Source: Candidatus Kapaibacterium sp. (GTDB taxonomy: Bacteria > Bacteroidota > Ignavibacteria > Kapaibacteriales > UBA4661). Taken from it: a stretch of DNA of 63,702 nucleotides. Where the stretch lies: the NCBI GenBank assembly GCA_025455065.1, contig JALONG010000022.1, positions 1-63,702 of the forward strand, given 5' to 3'. Shown here one piece after another: positions 35,047 to 44,657 of this stretch (position 1 is the first letter of the stretch; each line of letters begins with the position of its first letter). The position numbers and the translations under genes were made by a program. The notes beneath the pieces were generated by a model that ran no database searches, had not been told where the DNA came from, and worked only from the letters and a program-made list of their open reading frames with translations.

Positions 35047-35138
35047 TGAAGAGAATAAATAGTGAAAAGATAAATGATTGTAAATTGCAAAAACAGGGTG
35101 AAACGATTGGGGAATGAAGCCTTACATAAAGCTAATCC

Positions 35139-35489
35139 CTACATAAAGCCAAGTTCCAACATCGCCACTTCCGACATCATGGATTTATCCCACGTCGGCT
35201 CGAAAACGACATCCACCATCGCATCAGTAACGCCTTCTACAGCCTTCACGCGCTCTTCGACTTCGCCCGGCAGTGTTCCTGCCGAAGGGCAATTCGGTGA
35301 GGTGAGCGTCATTTCGACATAGACGCTGTTATCAGGCTTAATTTCAACGTTGTAAATCAAGCCAAGTTCATAAATATCAACAGGAATTTCCGGGTCATAG
35401 CACGTTTTGATACTGCTGATTATTTTTTCTTCCACATTCGGGATAGAGCCCTTGTTGATGAACTGTGTTCGTACTTCGGTTGTTTCCAT
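35139..35489 (-). CDS. SufT/MIP18 (DUF59) family iron-sulfur assembly protein
   Basis: 116 residues. The core has the P-E-I-P-V-D-I-Y-E-L-G-L-I-Y signature, then T-L-T-S-P-N-C-P-S-A-G with conserved Cys67 and a late acidic segment. SufT-like proteins help mature iron-sulfur proteins. It lies 100 bases downstream of sufE and 92 bases upstream of the ferredoxin gene, on the same strand. Confidence 0.85.
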   Translation of the reverse strand: METTEVRTQFINKGSIPNVEEKIISSIKTCYDPEIPVDIYELGLIYNVEIKPDNSVYVEMTLTSPNCPSAGTLPGEVEERVKAVEGVTDAMVDVVFEPTWDKSMMSEVAMLELGFM

Positions 35490-35549
35490 AATCGCAAAAA
35501 AACTGGTGATACTTTGGGTGATTCACTCGAAAACCTCAAAACATAAAGC

Positions 35550-35614
35550 ACTGATGCGCTGTTGCTGTTCTATTGCTGTTGTTGTCGTTTTATTGCTGTT
35601 GCTGTTGTATCATC
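35550..35614. repeat. GTT/GCT trinucleotide-rich tract at the sufE 3' end
   Basis: A run rich in TGTTGC and TTGCTGTTG covers the last codons of sufE and the downstream gap. It gives the Gln tail of SufE and would change its length or frame if copy number varied. Confidence 0.6.
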
Positions 35615-36021
35615 GAAAAACCAAGCGCATACATTTTGATTTTCTTTATCATTGACGCAAAACCGTTCGTTCTCGTGGGTGAAAGATGTGTGTCTAAGCC
35701 AATTTTTTTCATAAAATCCGGTTCGGTCTGAAGAATTTCCTTCGGTTCACGCCCTGAATACACCTCTAAAGCAAGTGCTACCAAACCTTTAACGATAGCC
35801 GCATCGGAATCACCTTGAAAAACCGCTTTTCCGTCATGCAGTTCCGCATGAAGCCACACTTGCGATTGACAGCCGCGCACTTTGTTGTCATCCGTGCGAT
35901 GCTCTTCGGGATAGGGCGCTAACTTGCGTCCCAGCGCAATGATGTGGGCGTATTTGTCTTCCCATTCGGTAAAATCCGCAAAGTCTTGGACGATTGCGTC
36001 TTGTGTTTCGTGGATGGTCAT
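35590..36021 (-). CDS. sufE: SufE family cysteine desulfuration protein
   Basis: 143 residues. Cys51 in V-R-G-C-Q-S-Q-V-W is the sulfur acceptor from a SufS-type desulfurase, the usual SufE motif. The protein ends in M-I-Q-Q-Q-Q-Q, which is encoded by a run of CAA/CAG codons. The sufS, sufB, sufC and sufD genes are not in the window. Confidence 0.9.
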   Translation of the reverse strand: MTIHETQDAIVQDFADFTEWEDKYAHIIALGRKLAPYPEEHRTDDNKVRGCQSQVWLHAELHDGKAVFQGDSDAAIVKGLVALALEVYSGREPKEILQTEPDFMKKIGLDTHLSPTRTNGFASMIKKIKMYALGFSMIQQQQQ

Positions 36022-36065
36022 AAAAAAGTAAACTGTTGCTGAACAATGACTTGTTGGACAATGAT

Positions 36066-38480
36066 TTACGACAACACCGTCAATTTCGCAAATTTCAACA
36101 CCAATTTTTTCCTGCCGACCCCGGGAAAATCTACCTCCACTTGCGTTGTTTCGCCTGCGCCGGAGATACGGATAACTTTTCCTTCGCCAAACATTCCGTG
36201 TTGAACACGAGAACCAATGCGAAGTGGAGCGCTTTCGTCAGGGGCAAGTTGGGAAAAATCTTCATCTGCCGGAATATCGTCAAAATCATGCTTGGGAGCG
36301 GCTTTTGCGGGTGTCCTCGAAGAATACGACGAAGATTGTGCAGAACTATTGCCAAAGGATTGATATGTTTTGCCCCCGGAAGCGCCGCTAAACCCTGTTC
36401 CCATGCTGCTTTTGGGCGCATTACTCCCCGAACTGAATTTGCTTTGAATACTCGTACCGCCGTGTTCAATCAACTCTTTGCGAATTTCCCCCAAAAACGG
36501 CGACGGAAGCGGATAGTTCAATTCCCCGAAACGATAGCGTTTTTCGGCGTGTGTGAGGTACAACTGCTCTTCGGCGCGAGTAATTCCGACGTAGAACAAA
36601 CGGCGCTCTTCCTCCATTTCCTCCTGCTGCTGCTCCGCACGAGCGCCCGGAAACAAGCCCCGCTCCATACCGGCAATAAAGACCACAGGAAATTCCAGCC
36701 CTTTTGCGGAGTGAATCGTCATCAAGGTAACGTGTTTGCCACCCGCTTTCACTTCGTCAATGTCCGCAAGCAACGATATTTCCTGCAAGTATTGGTCGAG
36801 CGTCGGGGTTTCGCCTTCGGCAGAGCGGCGCTCACAGTATTCGGCAAGATGCGACAACACGCGCTGAATGTTGTTCCAACGGTCGAGTGATTCATCTGAG
36901 CCGTCATTTTCATACATTTTCAGCAAGCCGCTTGATTCCATGAGCATTTTCGCAACTTCATCCGCACGGGCGCTTGATTGCAAAGCGCGGGCGCGTTCGA
37001 TAATCGTCGCAAAGCCTTGTGCAGCCGCCTGAGCGCGTTTTTGCATTCCTTCTGCCTGCTCTGCGTAGTGAAATGCCTCCAAAAGTGTCATATTGCGCCC
37101 TTCGGCAAACCGTTGAATATGGTCGAGCGAGGTTTTGCCAAGTCCGCGAGGCGGCTCATTGACAATGCGCATCAGGCTTTCATCGTCTTGCGGATTGACC
37201 ACAACGCGCAAATACGCGATCGTGTCTTTCACTTCCTTGCGCTTGTAAAAGGACACACCGCCAACAATCAAATACGGCACGTTTTCACGCCGGAGCGCAT
37301 CTTCGATTGCTTGCGATTGAGCATTGGTGCGGTACAGCACAGCAAAATCCTCCAAGCCGCGTTCTTGCTTGCTTTGAGCGGTTTTGATGATTCGCACGAT
37401 ACTTTCCGCTTCTTCGCGGTCATCGCGGCAACGCAAAAGTTGGATTTTGCTGCCGTCGGTGTTGTCCGTCCACAGCGCTTTCTTGATTTGGCGCGTGTTG
37501 CGGTTAATCACATCGTTTGCCGCTTCCAAAATCACTTTGGTTGAACGATAATTTTGCTCCAAACGCACAACATTTGCATCGGCGTAATCCCGCTCAAAAT
37601 CAAGGATGTTGCGAATATCCGCGCCGCGCCATTTGTAGATGCTTTGCGCGTCGTCGCCCACAACGCAGATATTACGGTACTTCCGTGCCAAAAGGTTCAC
37701 CACTTCGTATTGCGCCTTGTTGGTGTCTTGGTATTCGTCAATGAGAATGTAACGAAATTGGTCGTGATAACGCTCCAAAGCCCCAGCATTATTGCGCAAA
37801 AGGCGAATCATATTGAGCAGCAAATCATCAAAATCCATCGCATTATTTTTTGCCAAGCGCTTTTCGTAATCTTTGTAAATCATCCCGACTTGCTTTTCAA
37901 AAAGCGAATTTGCTTCGCGCTGGTATTCCTGCCACGAAAGCATTTTGTTTTTCGCACCGGAAATAGCGCCGCGCACAGCCGACGGATTGTAATTTTGTTG
38001 CGAAATTCCCAGCGTCGTCATTACTTGCTTCACAATAGACAAGGAATCATCGGCATCGTAAATCGAAAAACTGGACGAAAAGCCGATGTGTTCAGCCTCG
38101 CGGCGTAAAATTCGCGCAAAAACCGAGTGAAATGTTCCCGCCCAGATTCGCCGCGCCTTATCAGCACCAATCAGCGTTGCGATGCGCTCTTGCATCTCTC
38201 CGGCGGCTTTATTGGTAAAGGTCAAAGCAAGGATATTCCAAGGCTGTACGCCTTTTTCAATCATGTAGGCGATACGGTAGGTCAAAACACGTGTTTTTCC
38301 GCTTCCCGCACCCGCTAAAATGAGCAAAGGTCCGTTAATCACTGCGGCTGCGTCACGCTGCGTGGGGTTCAGTCCGTCTAAAATGGCGCTGTACGAGCCG
38401 TTTTCCGATGACGTTGCAGCAGCGTTTGCGATTGCATTGACAGGTTTTTCGTTCAGAGGTTTGAGAACAAGTTTTGACAT
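36066..38480 (-). CDS. pcrA: PcrA/UvrD-type superfamily 1A DNA helicase
   Basis: 804 residues. Walker A A-G-A-G-S-G-K-T is at 56-63 and D-E-Y-Q-D at 248-252; motifs G-D-D-A-Q-S-I-Y-K-W-R-G, Q-N-Y-R-S-T, T-I-H-S-A-K-G-L-E-F and V-G-I-T-R-A-E-E follow in order. It unwinds DNA 3' to 5' in repair and replication restart. The Ser/Gly-rich linker near 685-735 leads to a C-terminal Tudor-like domain (G-S-R-V-Q-H-G-M-F-G-E-G) as in PcrA. UvrD is the alternative name. The gene points toward sufE. Confidence 0.92.
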   Translation of the reverse strand: MSKLVLKPLNEKPVNAIANAAATSSENGSYSAILDGLNPTQRDAAAVINGPLLILAGAGSGKTRVLTYRIAYMIEKGVQPWNILALTFTNKAAGEMQERIATLIGADKARRIWAGTFHSVFARILRREAEHIGFSSSFSIYDADDSLSIVKQVMTTLGISQQNYNPSAVRGAISGAKNKMLSWQEYQREANSLFEKQVGMIYKDYEKRLAKNNAMDFDDLLLNMIRLLRNNAGALERYHDQFRYILIDEYQDTNKAQYEVVNLLARKYRNICVVGDDAQSIYKWRGADIRNILDFERDYADANVVRLEQNYRSTKVILEAANDVINRNTRQIKKALWTDNTDGSKIQLLRCRDDREEAESIVRIIKTAQSKQERGLEDFAVLYRTNAQSQAIEDALRRENVPYLIVGGVSFYKRKEVKDTIAYLRVVVNPQDDESLMRIVNEPPRGLGKTSLDHIQRFAEGRNMTLLEAFHYAEQAEGMQKRAQAAAQGFATIIERARALQSSARADEVAKMLMESSGLLKMYENDGSDESLDRWNNIQRVLSHLAEYCERRSAEGETPTLDQYLQEISLLADIDEVKAGGKHVTLMTIHSAKGLEFPVVFIAGMERGLFPGARAEQQQEEMEEERRLFYVGITRAEEQLYLTHAEKRYRFGELNYPLPSPFLGEIRKELIEHGGTSIQSKFSSGSNAPKSSMGTGFSGASGGKTYQSFGNSSAQSSSYSSRTPAKAAPKHDFDDIPADEDFSQLAPDESAPLRIGSRVQHGMFGEGKVIRISGAGETTQVEVDFPGVGRKKLVLKFAKLTVLS

Positions 38481-38869
38481 GGGAAGTGTGTGTGGATGCG
38501 TGGTTGTGGGTGGTTTTTGCGCGAGTATTCCGTCTTAAATCTTCCCGTAGCACAGACATTCCTGTCTGTGTCCGAAATGAGCGAAGCGAATAATCTTCTT
38601 AGCCAGTCTTTACGCTACTTTCGATAAATACGCCTATCGGCGTTAGGGGACACAGACAAGAATGTCTGTGCTACTGAAGATTGTTCATGTATTGTTTGTT
38701 CATTCCTAAAAACAAACAATGCCTGCAAAAATACGGTTTTCTCAGGCAAGTACAGATTATTTTTTTCTGTACGCAGTCTCTGTGGCGCTGTTTGGGAAAT
38801 TTTCCGTACATTTGTCCCTTTGTGTTTCATATTCCCGTTGCATCGAATACCACACAAAGGACTGTTATC
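38481..38869. promoter_or_regulatory. Intergenic region between pcrA and pyrG
   Basis: 389 bases holding a REPIN-like dimer (38547-38674). About 130 bases after it is TACATTTG (38807-38814), a match to the Bacteroidota TAnnTTTG -7 element, 56 bases before the pyrG start. The upstream TTTG (38791) is only 12 bases away rather than 19, so the promoter call is weak. No gene seen. Confidence 0.4.
38547..38674. repeat. REPIN-like dimer upstream of pyrG
   Basis: Two inverted REP palindromes, GTAGCACAGACA...TGTCTGTG and CACAGACA...TGTCTGTGCTAC, frame a spacer containing AGCGAAGCGAATAA and AGCCAGTCTTTACGCT. It is 128 bp, with the same layout and spacer as the copy at 40523. Confidence 0.88.
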
Positions 38870-40495
38870 ATGGCGACAAAAGCAAAAAAAACTAAGTACA
38901 TCTTCATCACCGGCGGCGTGTTGTCATCGTTGGGGAAGGGCATTACATCGGCATCGCTGGGCTTGCTGCTGAAAGAGCGGGGCTTATCGGTAACGATTAT
39001 GAAGTTCGACCCCTATATCAACGTGGACCCCGGCACGATGAACCCCTATCAGCACGGCGAGGTCTATGTTACCGACGACGGCGCGGAAACTGACCTTGAT
39101 TTGGGGCATTACGAGCGCTTCGTACAAGCACCCGTAGGGCGACAAAACAGCGTCAGTACGGGGCAGATTTATTTCGAGGTCATTCAGCGCGAGCGGCAAG
39201 GGAAATATCTCGGAAAAACGGTACAAGTTGTGCCTCACATCACCGATGAAATCAAGCGCCGCATGACGACGTTTGATAAAAAATTCGATGTTGTCTTGAT
39301 TGAATTAGGCGGCACGGTCGGCGATATTGAATCCATGCCTTTTCTGGAAGCCGCACGGCAACTTGGTTTGGAGCAGGGGCGTACCAATGCGCTGTTTATC
39401 CACCTCACCTACGTTCCCTTCATCAAATCCGCCGGAGAATTTAAGACCAAACCAACACAACATTCCGTGCGAATGTTGATGGAATACGGGATTCAGCCCG
39501 ATATTTTGGTCTGCCGTTGCGAAGAAGATTTGGAAAAAGACATCAAGAGCAAAATTGCGCTTTTTTGCAACGTGGATGAAGACGGCGTTATTTTGGCGCT
39601 TGATGCGGAAACAATTTACGAAGTGCCGATACATTACGCGAAAGCAAAATTGGATGATACGGTTGTGCGCAAACTCAACATTCAACGCACCTCCAAACCG
39701 ACGCTTACCGAATGGACAAAATTTGTGCAGCGCGTGAAAAAGCCCAAAAACACCGTAACAATCGGCTTTGTCGGGAAGTACGTTCAACACCAAGACGCAT
39801 ACAAAAGCATTTTGGAAGCGCTCTCCCACGCCGGAGCCGTGAATAATGCCCGCGTTCAGGTTAAATACATTGATTCCGAAAAAATCACCACGCCCGAACA
39901 AGCCGCCGAAGCGCTTGCAGGGACAAACGGCATCGTTGTTGCACCGGGCTTTGGTTCACGCGGGATTGAAGGAAAAATTTTAGCAATTCAGCACGTCCGC
40001 GAAAATGGTATTCCCTTTTTCGGCATTTGCTTGGGAATGCAGTGCGCGGTGATAGAATTTGCGCGGAATGTGTGTGGTTTAACGAATGCCAATTCCGGCG
40101 AATTTAAGAAAGTCAAAAACAACGTCATTGACCTTATGCCCGACCAACGCGGTATCACCAACAAAGGCGGTACGATGCGGCTTGGCTCGTATCCGTGCGT
40201 TCTCAAAGAAGGCACAAAATCCTTTGACGCATACAAATCGCAAATCATCCGCGAACGCCACCGCCACCGCTACGAATTTAACAATGAATTTCGTGATGAA
40301 TTGGAATCGGCTGGCTTGGTAATAAGCGGTGTTTCACCCGATGCCCGTTTGGTGGAAATGGTCGAACTGCCGAATCATCCTTGGTTTGTGGGCTGCCAAT
40401 TCCACCCCGAATTCAAGTCGGTTGCCGTTGGTGGTCATCCGCTTTTTGTCAGCTTTGTCGGCGCGGCGGTGACGAATCAGGAAAAAAGCAAGTAA
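38870..40495 (+). CDS. pyrG: CTP synthase
   Basis: 541 residues, the normal length. The start is the ATG at 38870 with AAAGGA eight bases upstream; the open frame back to 38681 runs through a repeat and is not coding. It aminates UTP to CTP using glutamine. The N-terminal synthetase domain has [10 protein letters not shown] and the C-terminal glutamine amidotransferase has Cys387 in F-F-G-I-C-L-G-M-Q. The oxyanion loop reads V-A-P-G-F-G rather than V-P-G-G-F-G, a form I believe occurs in related phyla. REPIN-like repeats lie on both sides. Confidence 0.96.
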   Translation: MATKAKKTKYIFITGGVLSSLGKGITSASLGLLLKERGLSVTIMKFDPYINVDPGTMNPYQHGEVYVTDDGAETDLDLGHYERFVQAPVGRQNSVSTGQIYFEVIQRERQGKYLGKTVQVVPHITDEIKRRMTTFDKKFDVVLIELGGTVGDIESMPFLEAARQLGLEQGRTNALFIHLTYVPFIKSAGEFKTKPTQHSVRMLMEYGIQPDILVCRCEEDLEKDIKSKIALFCNVDEDGVILALDAETIYEVPIHYAKAKLDDTVVRKLNIQRTSKPTLTEWTKFVQRVKKPKNTVTIGFVGKYVQHQDAYKSILEALSHAGAVNNARVQVKYIDSEKITTPEQAAEALAGTNGIVVAPGFGSRGIEGKILAIQHVRENGIPFFGICLGMQCAVIEFARNVCGLTNANSGEFKKVKNNVIDLMPDQRGITNKGGTMRLGSYPCVLKEGTKSFDAYKSQIIRERHRHRYEFNNEFRDELESAGLVISGVSPDARLVEMVELPNHPWFVGCQFHPEFKSVAVGGHPLFVSFVGAAVTNQEKSK

Positions 40496-40522
40496 TCCCA
40501 ACGTGAACGAAAAAGGGCTTCG

Positions 40523-40649
40523 GTAGCACAGACATTCTTGTCTGTGACCAAAATGAGCGGAGCGAATAGTCTTCAAAGCCAGTCTTTACGCTTCTTCCGG
40601 CAATTACGCCTAACGGCGTTAAGGACACAGACAAGAGTGTCTGTGCTAC
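40523..40649. repeat. REPIN-like dimer downstream of pyrG
   Basis: Two inverted REPs, as at 38547, with the shared spacer text AAATGAGCG-A/G-AGCGAATA and AGCCAGTCTTTACGCT. It is 127 bp. It ends 52 bases before the FKBP gene. Confidence 0.88.
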
Positions 40650-40701
40650 AAAAAGATTGCCCACTATCTCTCAAAATTTACCATTCAACACTTCCCCCAA
40701 A

Positions 40702-41049
40702 ATGGAAACAATAACAACCTCCTCCGGCTTGCAATACATTGACACCGAAATCGGCACAGGCGCAAGCCCTGAACGCGGTCAGCGCGTAACGGTGCATTAT
40801 ACAGGAACGCTCGAAAATGGCATGAAATTCGACTCTTCGCTTGACCGCAATGAGCCTTTTGCCTTCAAAATTGGCATTGGGCAGGTGATTGAGGGCTGGG
40901 ACGAAGGTGTAGCAACGATGAAAATAGGCGGCAAGCGCCGTTTGATTATTCCGGGCAATCTTGGCTACGGGCGGCAGGGTGTTCCGGGACTTATCCCTGC
41001 AAATGCAACGCTTATTTTTGATGTAGAACTTTTGAAAATTTCTCAGTAA
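40702..41049 (+). CDS. FKBP-type peptidyl-prolyl isomerase
   Basis: 115 residues from ATG 40702; an earlier ATG at 40657 would add a non-conserved leader that starts just after the REP. The FKBP fold is seen with V-T-V-H-Y-T-G-T-L, the F-D-S-S motif, G-Q-V-I-E-G-W-D-E-G and I-P-A-N-A-T-L-I-F-D-V-E-L. It has no signal peptide, so it acts in the cytoplasm. Single gene between a REPIN and a 110-base gap without features. Confidence 0.92.
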   Translation: METITTSSGLQYIDTEIGTGASPERGQRVTVHYTGTLENGMKFDSSLDRNEPFAFKIGIGQVIEGWDEGVATMKIGGKRRLIIPGNLGYGRQGVPGLIPANATLIFDVELLKISQ

Positions 41050-41159
41050 GTTACGGGGCAAATTTTATCGTTGAGGTTGTGAAGAGCGTAGTAAGGATGC
41101 GCTGTTTACAGCTTCGCTATAAAAACACAGGTTGAATCACACCTTGAAGGCGAATTGTT

Positions 41160-41567
41160 ATGATGACACTCCCACCTGATGCACTCCTCAGTCAGCTTCG
41201 CTCCGCTGCACAGGGTTTGCTCTATCCCAGCGAAACCGACGCAGCATTTGAGGCGTTTGCATGGCAAACGATGCGCGATTTTTCGATAGACAAACTGCTC
41301 CTTGCCACGCGGCACGACCGCAATACGCCTGTGGACGGTACAGAGCCGGAGGACTTCTTTGCCCCGCTAACCCGCATGGAAGAATGGTTTGATGACACCG
41401 AGCGAGAGACTGCCGAACAGTTTCAAAACCTTTTCGACACACTCCAAGACTATCTGAGCGAACTTTCGGTGTACCGCGTCGGGACAGTGAACATTGATAT
41501 TTACATCATTGGAAAAACTGCTGACGGTTATTTCGCCGGAGTATCTACTAAAGCCGTAGAAACCTGA
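41160..41567 (+). CDS. NuiA-like nuclease inhibitor family protein
   Basis: 135 residues. L-L-Y-P-S-E-T-D-A-A-F-E-A-F, then F-F-A-P-L, and a C-terminal Y-R-V-G-T-V-N-I-D-I-Y-I-I-G-K-T-A-D-G match the NuiA family (inhibitor of the sugar-nonspecific nuclease NucA of Anabaena). Many family members are not tested as inhibitors. No NucA-like nuclease is seen in the window. It starts the plus-strand group with the YdeI-like and glycosyltransferase genes. Confidence 0.75.
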   Translation: MMTLPPDALLSQLRSAAQGLLYPSETDAAFEAFAWQTMRDFSIDKLLLATRHDRNTPVDGTEPEDFFAPLTRMEEWFDDTERETAEQFQNLFDTLQDYLSELSVYRVGTVNIDIYIIGKTADGYFAGVSTKAVET

Positions 41568-41585
41568 TAATTCCCTGCAACCTTC

Positions 41586-42185
41586 ATGCCCTCCACTGCT
41601 CAATCTCACCAACAATTCTACGCCAAAGACCGCGCAGAATGGCGTACATGGCTCATGGAACACCACGCGAGGGAAAAAGGCGTGTGGCTCATTTACTACA
41701 AAAAAGAGAGCGGAAAGCCGCGTGTCAGCTATGACGAATCTGTCGAAGAGGCGCTGTGCTTCGGGTGGATTGACTCTGTTGCGAGAAAAATTGACGATGA
41801 GCGTTTTATGCAGCTTTTTTCGCCGCGCAAAGCCTCAAGCGGTTGGTCGAGACCGAATAAAATCCGTGTGGAGCGCCTCATTGCTGAAGGTTTGATGATG
41901 CCTGCGGGATTAAAAACTATCGAAACAGCAAAAGCAAATGGCAAGTGGGAATCACTGGACGAGGTAGAAAATCTCACTATTCCCGATGACCTGCAAGCCG
42001 CATTGGAACAGCACCCTCCGGCTTTAGAGTATTTCACGGCATTTTCTCGCTCGACAAAACGTGGCATTTTGGAATGGATTCACAACGCAAAACGCCCCGA
42101 AACCCGCGAAAAACGTGTCGTTGAGACGGCAACGCTCGCCGCACAAAACATCAAAGCAAACCAATTTACGCCCAAAAACCGATGA
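41586..42185 (+). CDS. YdeI/OmdA family protein
   Basis: 199 residues. G-V-W-L-I-Y-Y-K-K and E-E-A-L-C-F-G-W-I-D-S are the YdeI core motifs, followed by F-S-P-R-K-A-S-S-G-W-S and the C-terminal helix R-P-E-T-R-E-K-R-V. These proteins are tied to bacteriocin and peptide resistance in some species, but no mechanism is firm. The stop overlaps the start of the next glycosyltransferase gene (ATGA). Confidence 0.85.
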   Translation: MPSTAQSHQQFYAKDRAEWRTWLMEHHAREKGVWLIYYKKESGKPRVSYDESVEEALCFGWIDSVARKIDDERFMQLFSPRKASSGWSRPNKIRVERLIAEGLMMPAGLKTIETAKANGKWESLDEVENLTIPDDLQAALEQHPPALEYFTAFSRSTKRGILEWIHNAKRPETREKRVVETATLAAQNIKANQFTPKNR

Positions 42186-43507
42186 CTTCTCTTCTCATTC
42201 TTTGGGCGCGGTATCCCTTTCCGCCGCAAAGCGGACGCACAAAACTTCTCGCGCAGCGCCTTGCCTTCTGTGCCGGCGCGAATTGCACCGTGCATTTGGT
42301 CATTTTCGATACAGCCTCCGAAGAAGAGCAGAAGCGGCGCAAAACCTTTCTCCAAGAGCAGTTTCCTTTTGTGCAAAGTGTCCGTTTTTTGCCGCTGCCC
42401 TCGCTCCCGCATGCGGCATGGAATATGCTCCGCTACTCGCTTTTGAGCGATGCAAAAACGCTGCAAGAGTCGCTCTTTTTTTCTCCCGCCTACAAACGCC
42501 TCATTGACGAGGAAATACACCGCTTGCAGCCTACGACGATTTACTGCGATACCTTTCGCATGGCGCAGTATCTCGAAGATTTTCAGCAAAGTGCGACATT
42601 GCGCAATCTACCTCACAAGCCGCATATCGTCTTTGATTGGGACGATATTTTTTCGCAGAAATACCAAAATTATTTAGAGCGAACCGACGACGATACGCCG
42701 CTTTTGGGCTATTTGTCGAAATATGTTCCGGCGTTTATTCAGAAACTTGCGAACCACGTTTTACGCCGCACATTGCTCAAAATCGAAATTGCACGGTCGT
42801 TGCAACGTGAAACCGTGCTACCGCCTCATGCCGACGAAACGATATTAGTTTCGCCCCGCGAAGTCGAAACGCTGCAAAAGCGCAGCAATACTGCTTCGGT
42901 GAGTGCAATGTTGCCTGCGGTGCATTTCCCCACGCTTCCCGAAAACTGCCCGGAGCGCCCACAGAGCCTTGTGTTTATGGGCTTGCTGAATTTTATGCCC
43001 AATGAAGAAGGCTTGCTGCATTTTTTGGAAGTTATTTTCCCGCTTGTGCAGAAAAAATTAGCCCAAAACAAGGTTTCAAGAGCTTCCCTGACCATTATCG
43101 GAGCAAACCCCACACCACGTTTACTCGCAGCAGCAGAAAAACACGGTGAACTCGTCAAATTTACGGGATTCGTACCGGAACCCGCATCAATACTTTGCTC
43201 GTCAGAAGTATTCATCGCTCCGGTCTATTACGGAACAGGCATCAAAACGAAAATTTTGGATGGAATGGCGTACCACGTTCCCGTGGTTACCACGCCACAG
43301 GGCGCAGAAGGGCTTGCCCTTCGGAGCGGTGAAGAAGCCATCATCGCCAAAAGCGACGAAGAGTTTGCCGAAGCCTGTACCCGCCTTATCCTCAACCCCG
43401 CAGAGCGCTCCCATATTCGCGCCCAAGCATTACGCTACGTGCAAACACACCATACCGAAGAGGCGCTCCGCACAAGGTTTTTGAGCATTTGTCGCATTTC
43501 GTCTTGA
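42182..43507 (+). CDS. GT4-type glycosyltransferase
   Basis: 441 residues. The N-terminal half starts with I-L-W-A-R-Y-P-F-P-P-Q-S-G-R-T; the C-terminal half has F-M-G-L-L-N-F-M-P-N-E-E-G and L-V-K-F-T-G-F-V-P-E-P-A-S-I, then P-V-Y-Y-G-T-G-I-K-T-K-I-L-D-G-M-A, the usual GT4 nucleotide-sugar region. The substrate is unknown; a surface-glycan role is likely from family knowledge. It begins by ATGA overlap with the YdeI-like gene. Confidence 0.85.
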   Translation: MTSLLILWARYPFPPQSGRTKLLAQRLAFCAGANCTVHLVIFDTASEEEQKRRKTFLQEQFPFVQSVRFLPLPSLPHAAWNMLRYSLLSDAKTLQESLFFSPAYKRLIDEEIHRLQPTTIYCDTFRMAQYLEDFQQSATLRNLPHKPHIVFDWDDIFSQKYQNYLERTDDDTPLLGYLSKYVPAFIQKLANHVLRRTLLKIEIARSLQRETVLPPHADETILVSPREVETLQKRSNTASVSAMLPAVHFPTLPENCPERPQSLVFMGLLNFMPNEEGLLHFLEVIFPLVQKKLAQNKVSRASLTIIGANPTPRLLAAAEKHGELVKFTGFVPEPASILCSSEVFIAPVYYGTGIKTKILDGMAYHVPVVTTPQGAEGLALRSGEEAIIAKSDEEFAEACTRLILNPAERSHIRAQALRYVQTHHTEEALRTRFLSICRISS

Positions 43508-43554
43508 TTGTTGCTGAAAAGTATTGCCAAGAATGAAATAATGTTACACATTCA

Positions 43555-43632
43555 GTGGCACAGGCATTTTTGCCTGTGCGAATTGCCTTACAACAGCATC
43601 AATACTCGCACAGGCAAAAATGCCTGTGCCAC
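43555..43632. repeat. REPIN-like dimer, GTGGCACAGGCA subtype
   Basis: Two inverted palindromes GTGGCACAGGCA-TTTT-TGCCTGTGC and GCACAGGCA-AAAA-TGCCTGTGCCAC, 78 bp overall. They match the GTAGCACAGACA REP except for A-to-G changes balanced in the opposite arm, so this is a subtype. Confidence 0.85.
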
Positions 43633-43789
43633 TAAAGTTTTTTAGTGCCATTCTATGCGGCGAACACGTATTTTTCTGGTATTTCTGCCGTAAATTCAGC
43701 ATATTCGCCTTTGGCAGCACTACTGCGCAGCACTACTTTTCGACTACTCACGTTATTACGATATTTCTCACTTTTTCTGTGTGTTCACT

Positions 43790-44581
43790 ATGGCAAATGC
43801 TTCTTTTTCGCGCTTCCGCGCAATTTCTCGGCATACCACGCTTCAACACAAGGCAATCCACCATTTGCGGGCAATCGGCTCACTGTGTTTGCTGCTCGGA
43901 TGTTTGGCGTGTAGCGTTGTTCAGCCTGTGCGAGTGCTGCCCGAAGGCACAACGCAAATTACGGGTTCGCTGGGCGGTCCGTGGCTTCCTAATTCAAGTC
44001 CCGCAATTATCGCTCCGTATCTCAATATTGGCGCAATGCACGGCGTTTCCGAAAGCGTAACACTGACAGGCAGTCTGCACGGCACAATGCTTCCTTTTGG
44101 TGTTCTTGGCTTAGATTTGGGTGCAGCGGCGCGGCTTTTGAAGCAGCAAGGAGCAGTGCCGGAATTGACCGCAAAAGCGCAGTTTTACGGCTTCTATGAT
44201 TTCACTCCCGGCGCTACGACGGCTCGCCCCGCAACGCCGGACGGCGCTACTGCGGCGGGTGCTGTGCGCATTTATCCATATCTTTCGCTCAATGCAAGTT
44301 ATGAGCTAACACAAGGGTTACTGGGATATTTGGCGTTAGAAAATCTCTTCCAACTCACCAACTCGCCCAATTACTACTTCACGCCCACCGTTGGCTTGCA
44401 ATATGCTCTTTCGCCAACATTTAGCTTGCAAGGCGAATGGAAGTGGATGGCTGCAAATGTGAATACGATGAACGGCATTTTTCAAGGGCAGTCCACGATA
44501 GGCACGACGGGCAACTGGGGCGTATTTTTGGGCTTTAATTGGACGATTGCACAGAAATCTACGACTTCCGATACAAAATAA
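43790..44581 (+). CDS. Predicted outer-membrane lipoprotein
   Basis: 263 residues from ATG 43790. A hydrophobic stretch I-G-S-L-C-L-L-L-G-C-L-A-C with lipobox-like C-L-A-C at the end. The mature part has Gly/Ser/Tyr-rich beta strands (Y-P-Y-L-S-L-N-A-S-Y, Y-F-T-P-T-V-G-L-Q-Y) and ends W-G-V-F-L-G-F-N-W-T. This fits a small beta-barrel or surface lipoprotein. The start may be downstream, because about 30 residues precede the hydrophobic core. Function unknown. Confidence 0.65.
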   Translation: MANASFSRFRAISRHTTLQHKAIHHLRAIGSLCLLLGCLACSVVQPVRVLPEGTTQITGSLGGPWLPNSSPAIIAPYLNIGAMHGVSESVTLTGSLHGTMLPFGVLGLDLGAAARLLKQQGAVPELTAKAQFYGFYDFTPGATTARPATPDGATAAGAVRIYPYLSLNASYELTQGLLGYLALENLFQLTNSPNYYFTPTVGLQYALSPTFSLQGEWKWMAANVNTMNGIFQGQSTIGTTGNWGVFLGFNWTIAQKSTTSDTK

Positions 44582-44657
44582 ACCAATAAGTGTCTAATAA
44601 ATCCAAGCGCAATATCAAGTTTTCGCTATTTTTCCACTTTATTAGGAATCACTCACT

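Noticed and set aside
38681-38869. N-terminal extension of PyrG
   Set aside because: CTP synthase is full length from 38870 with a Shine-Dalgarno-like AAAGGA; the extension is Cys/Phe-rich noncoding text just after a REP.
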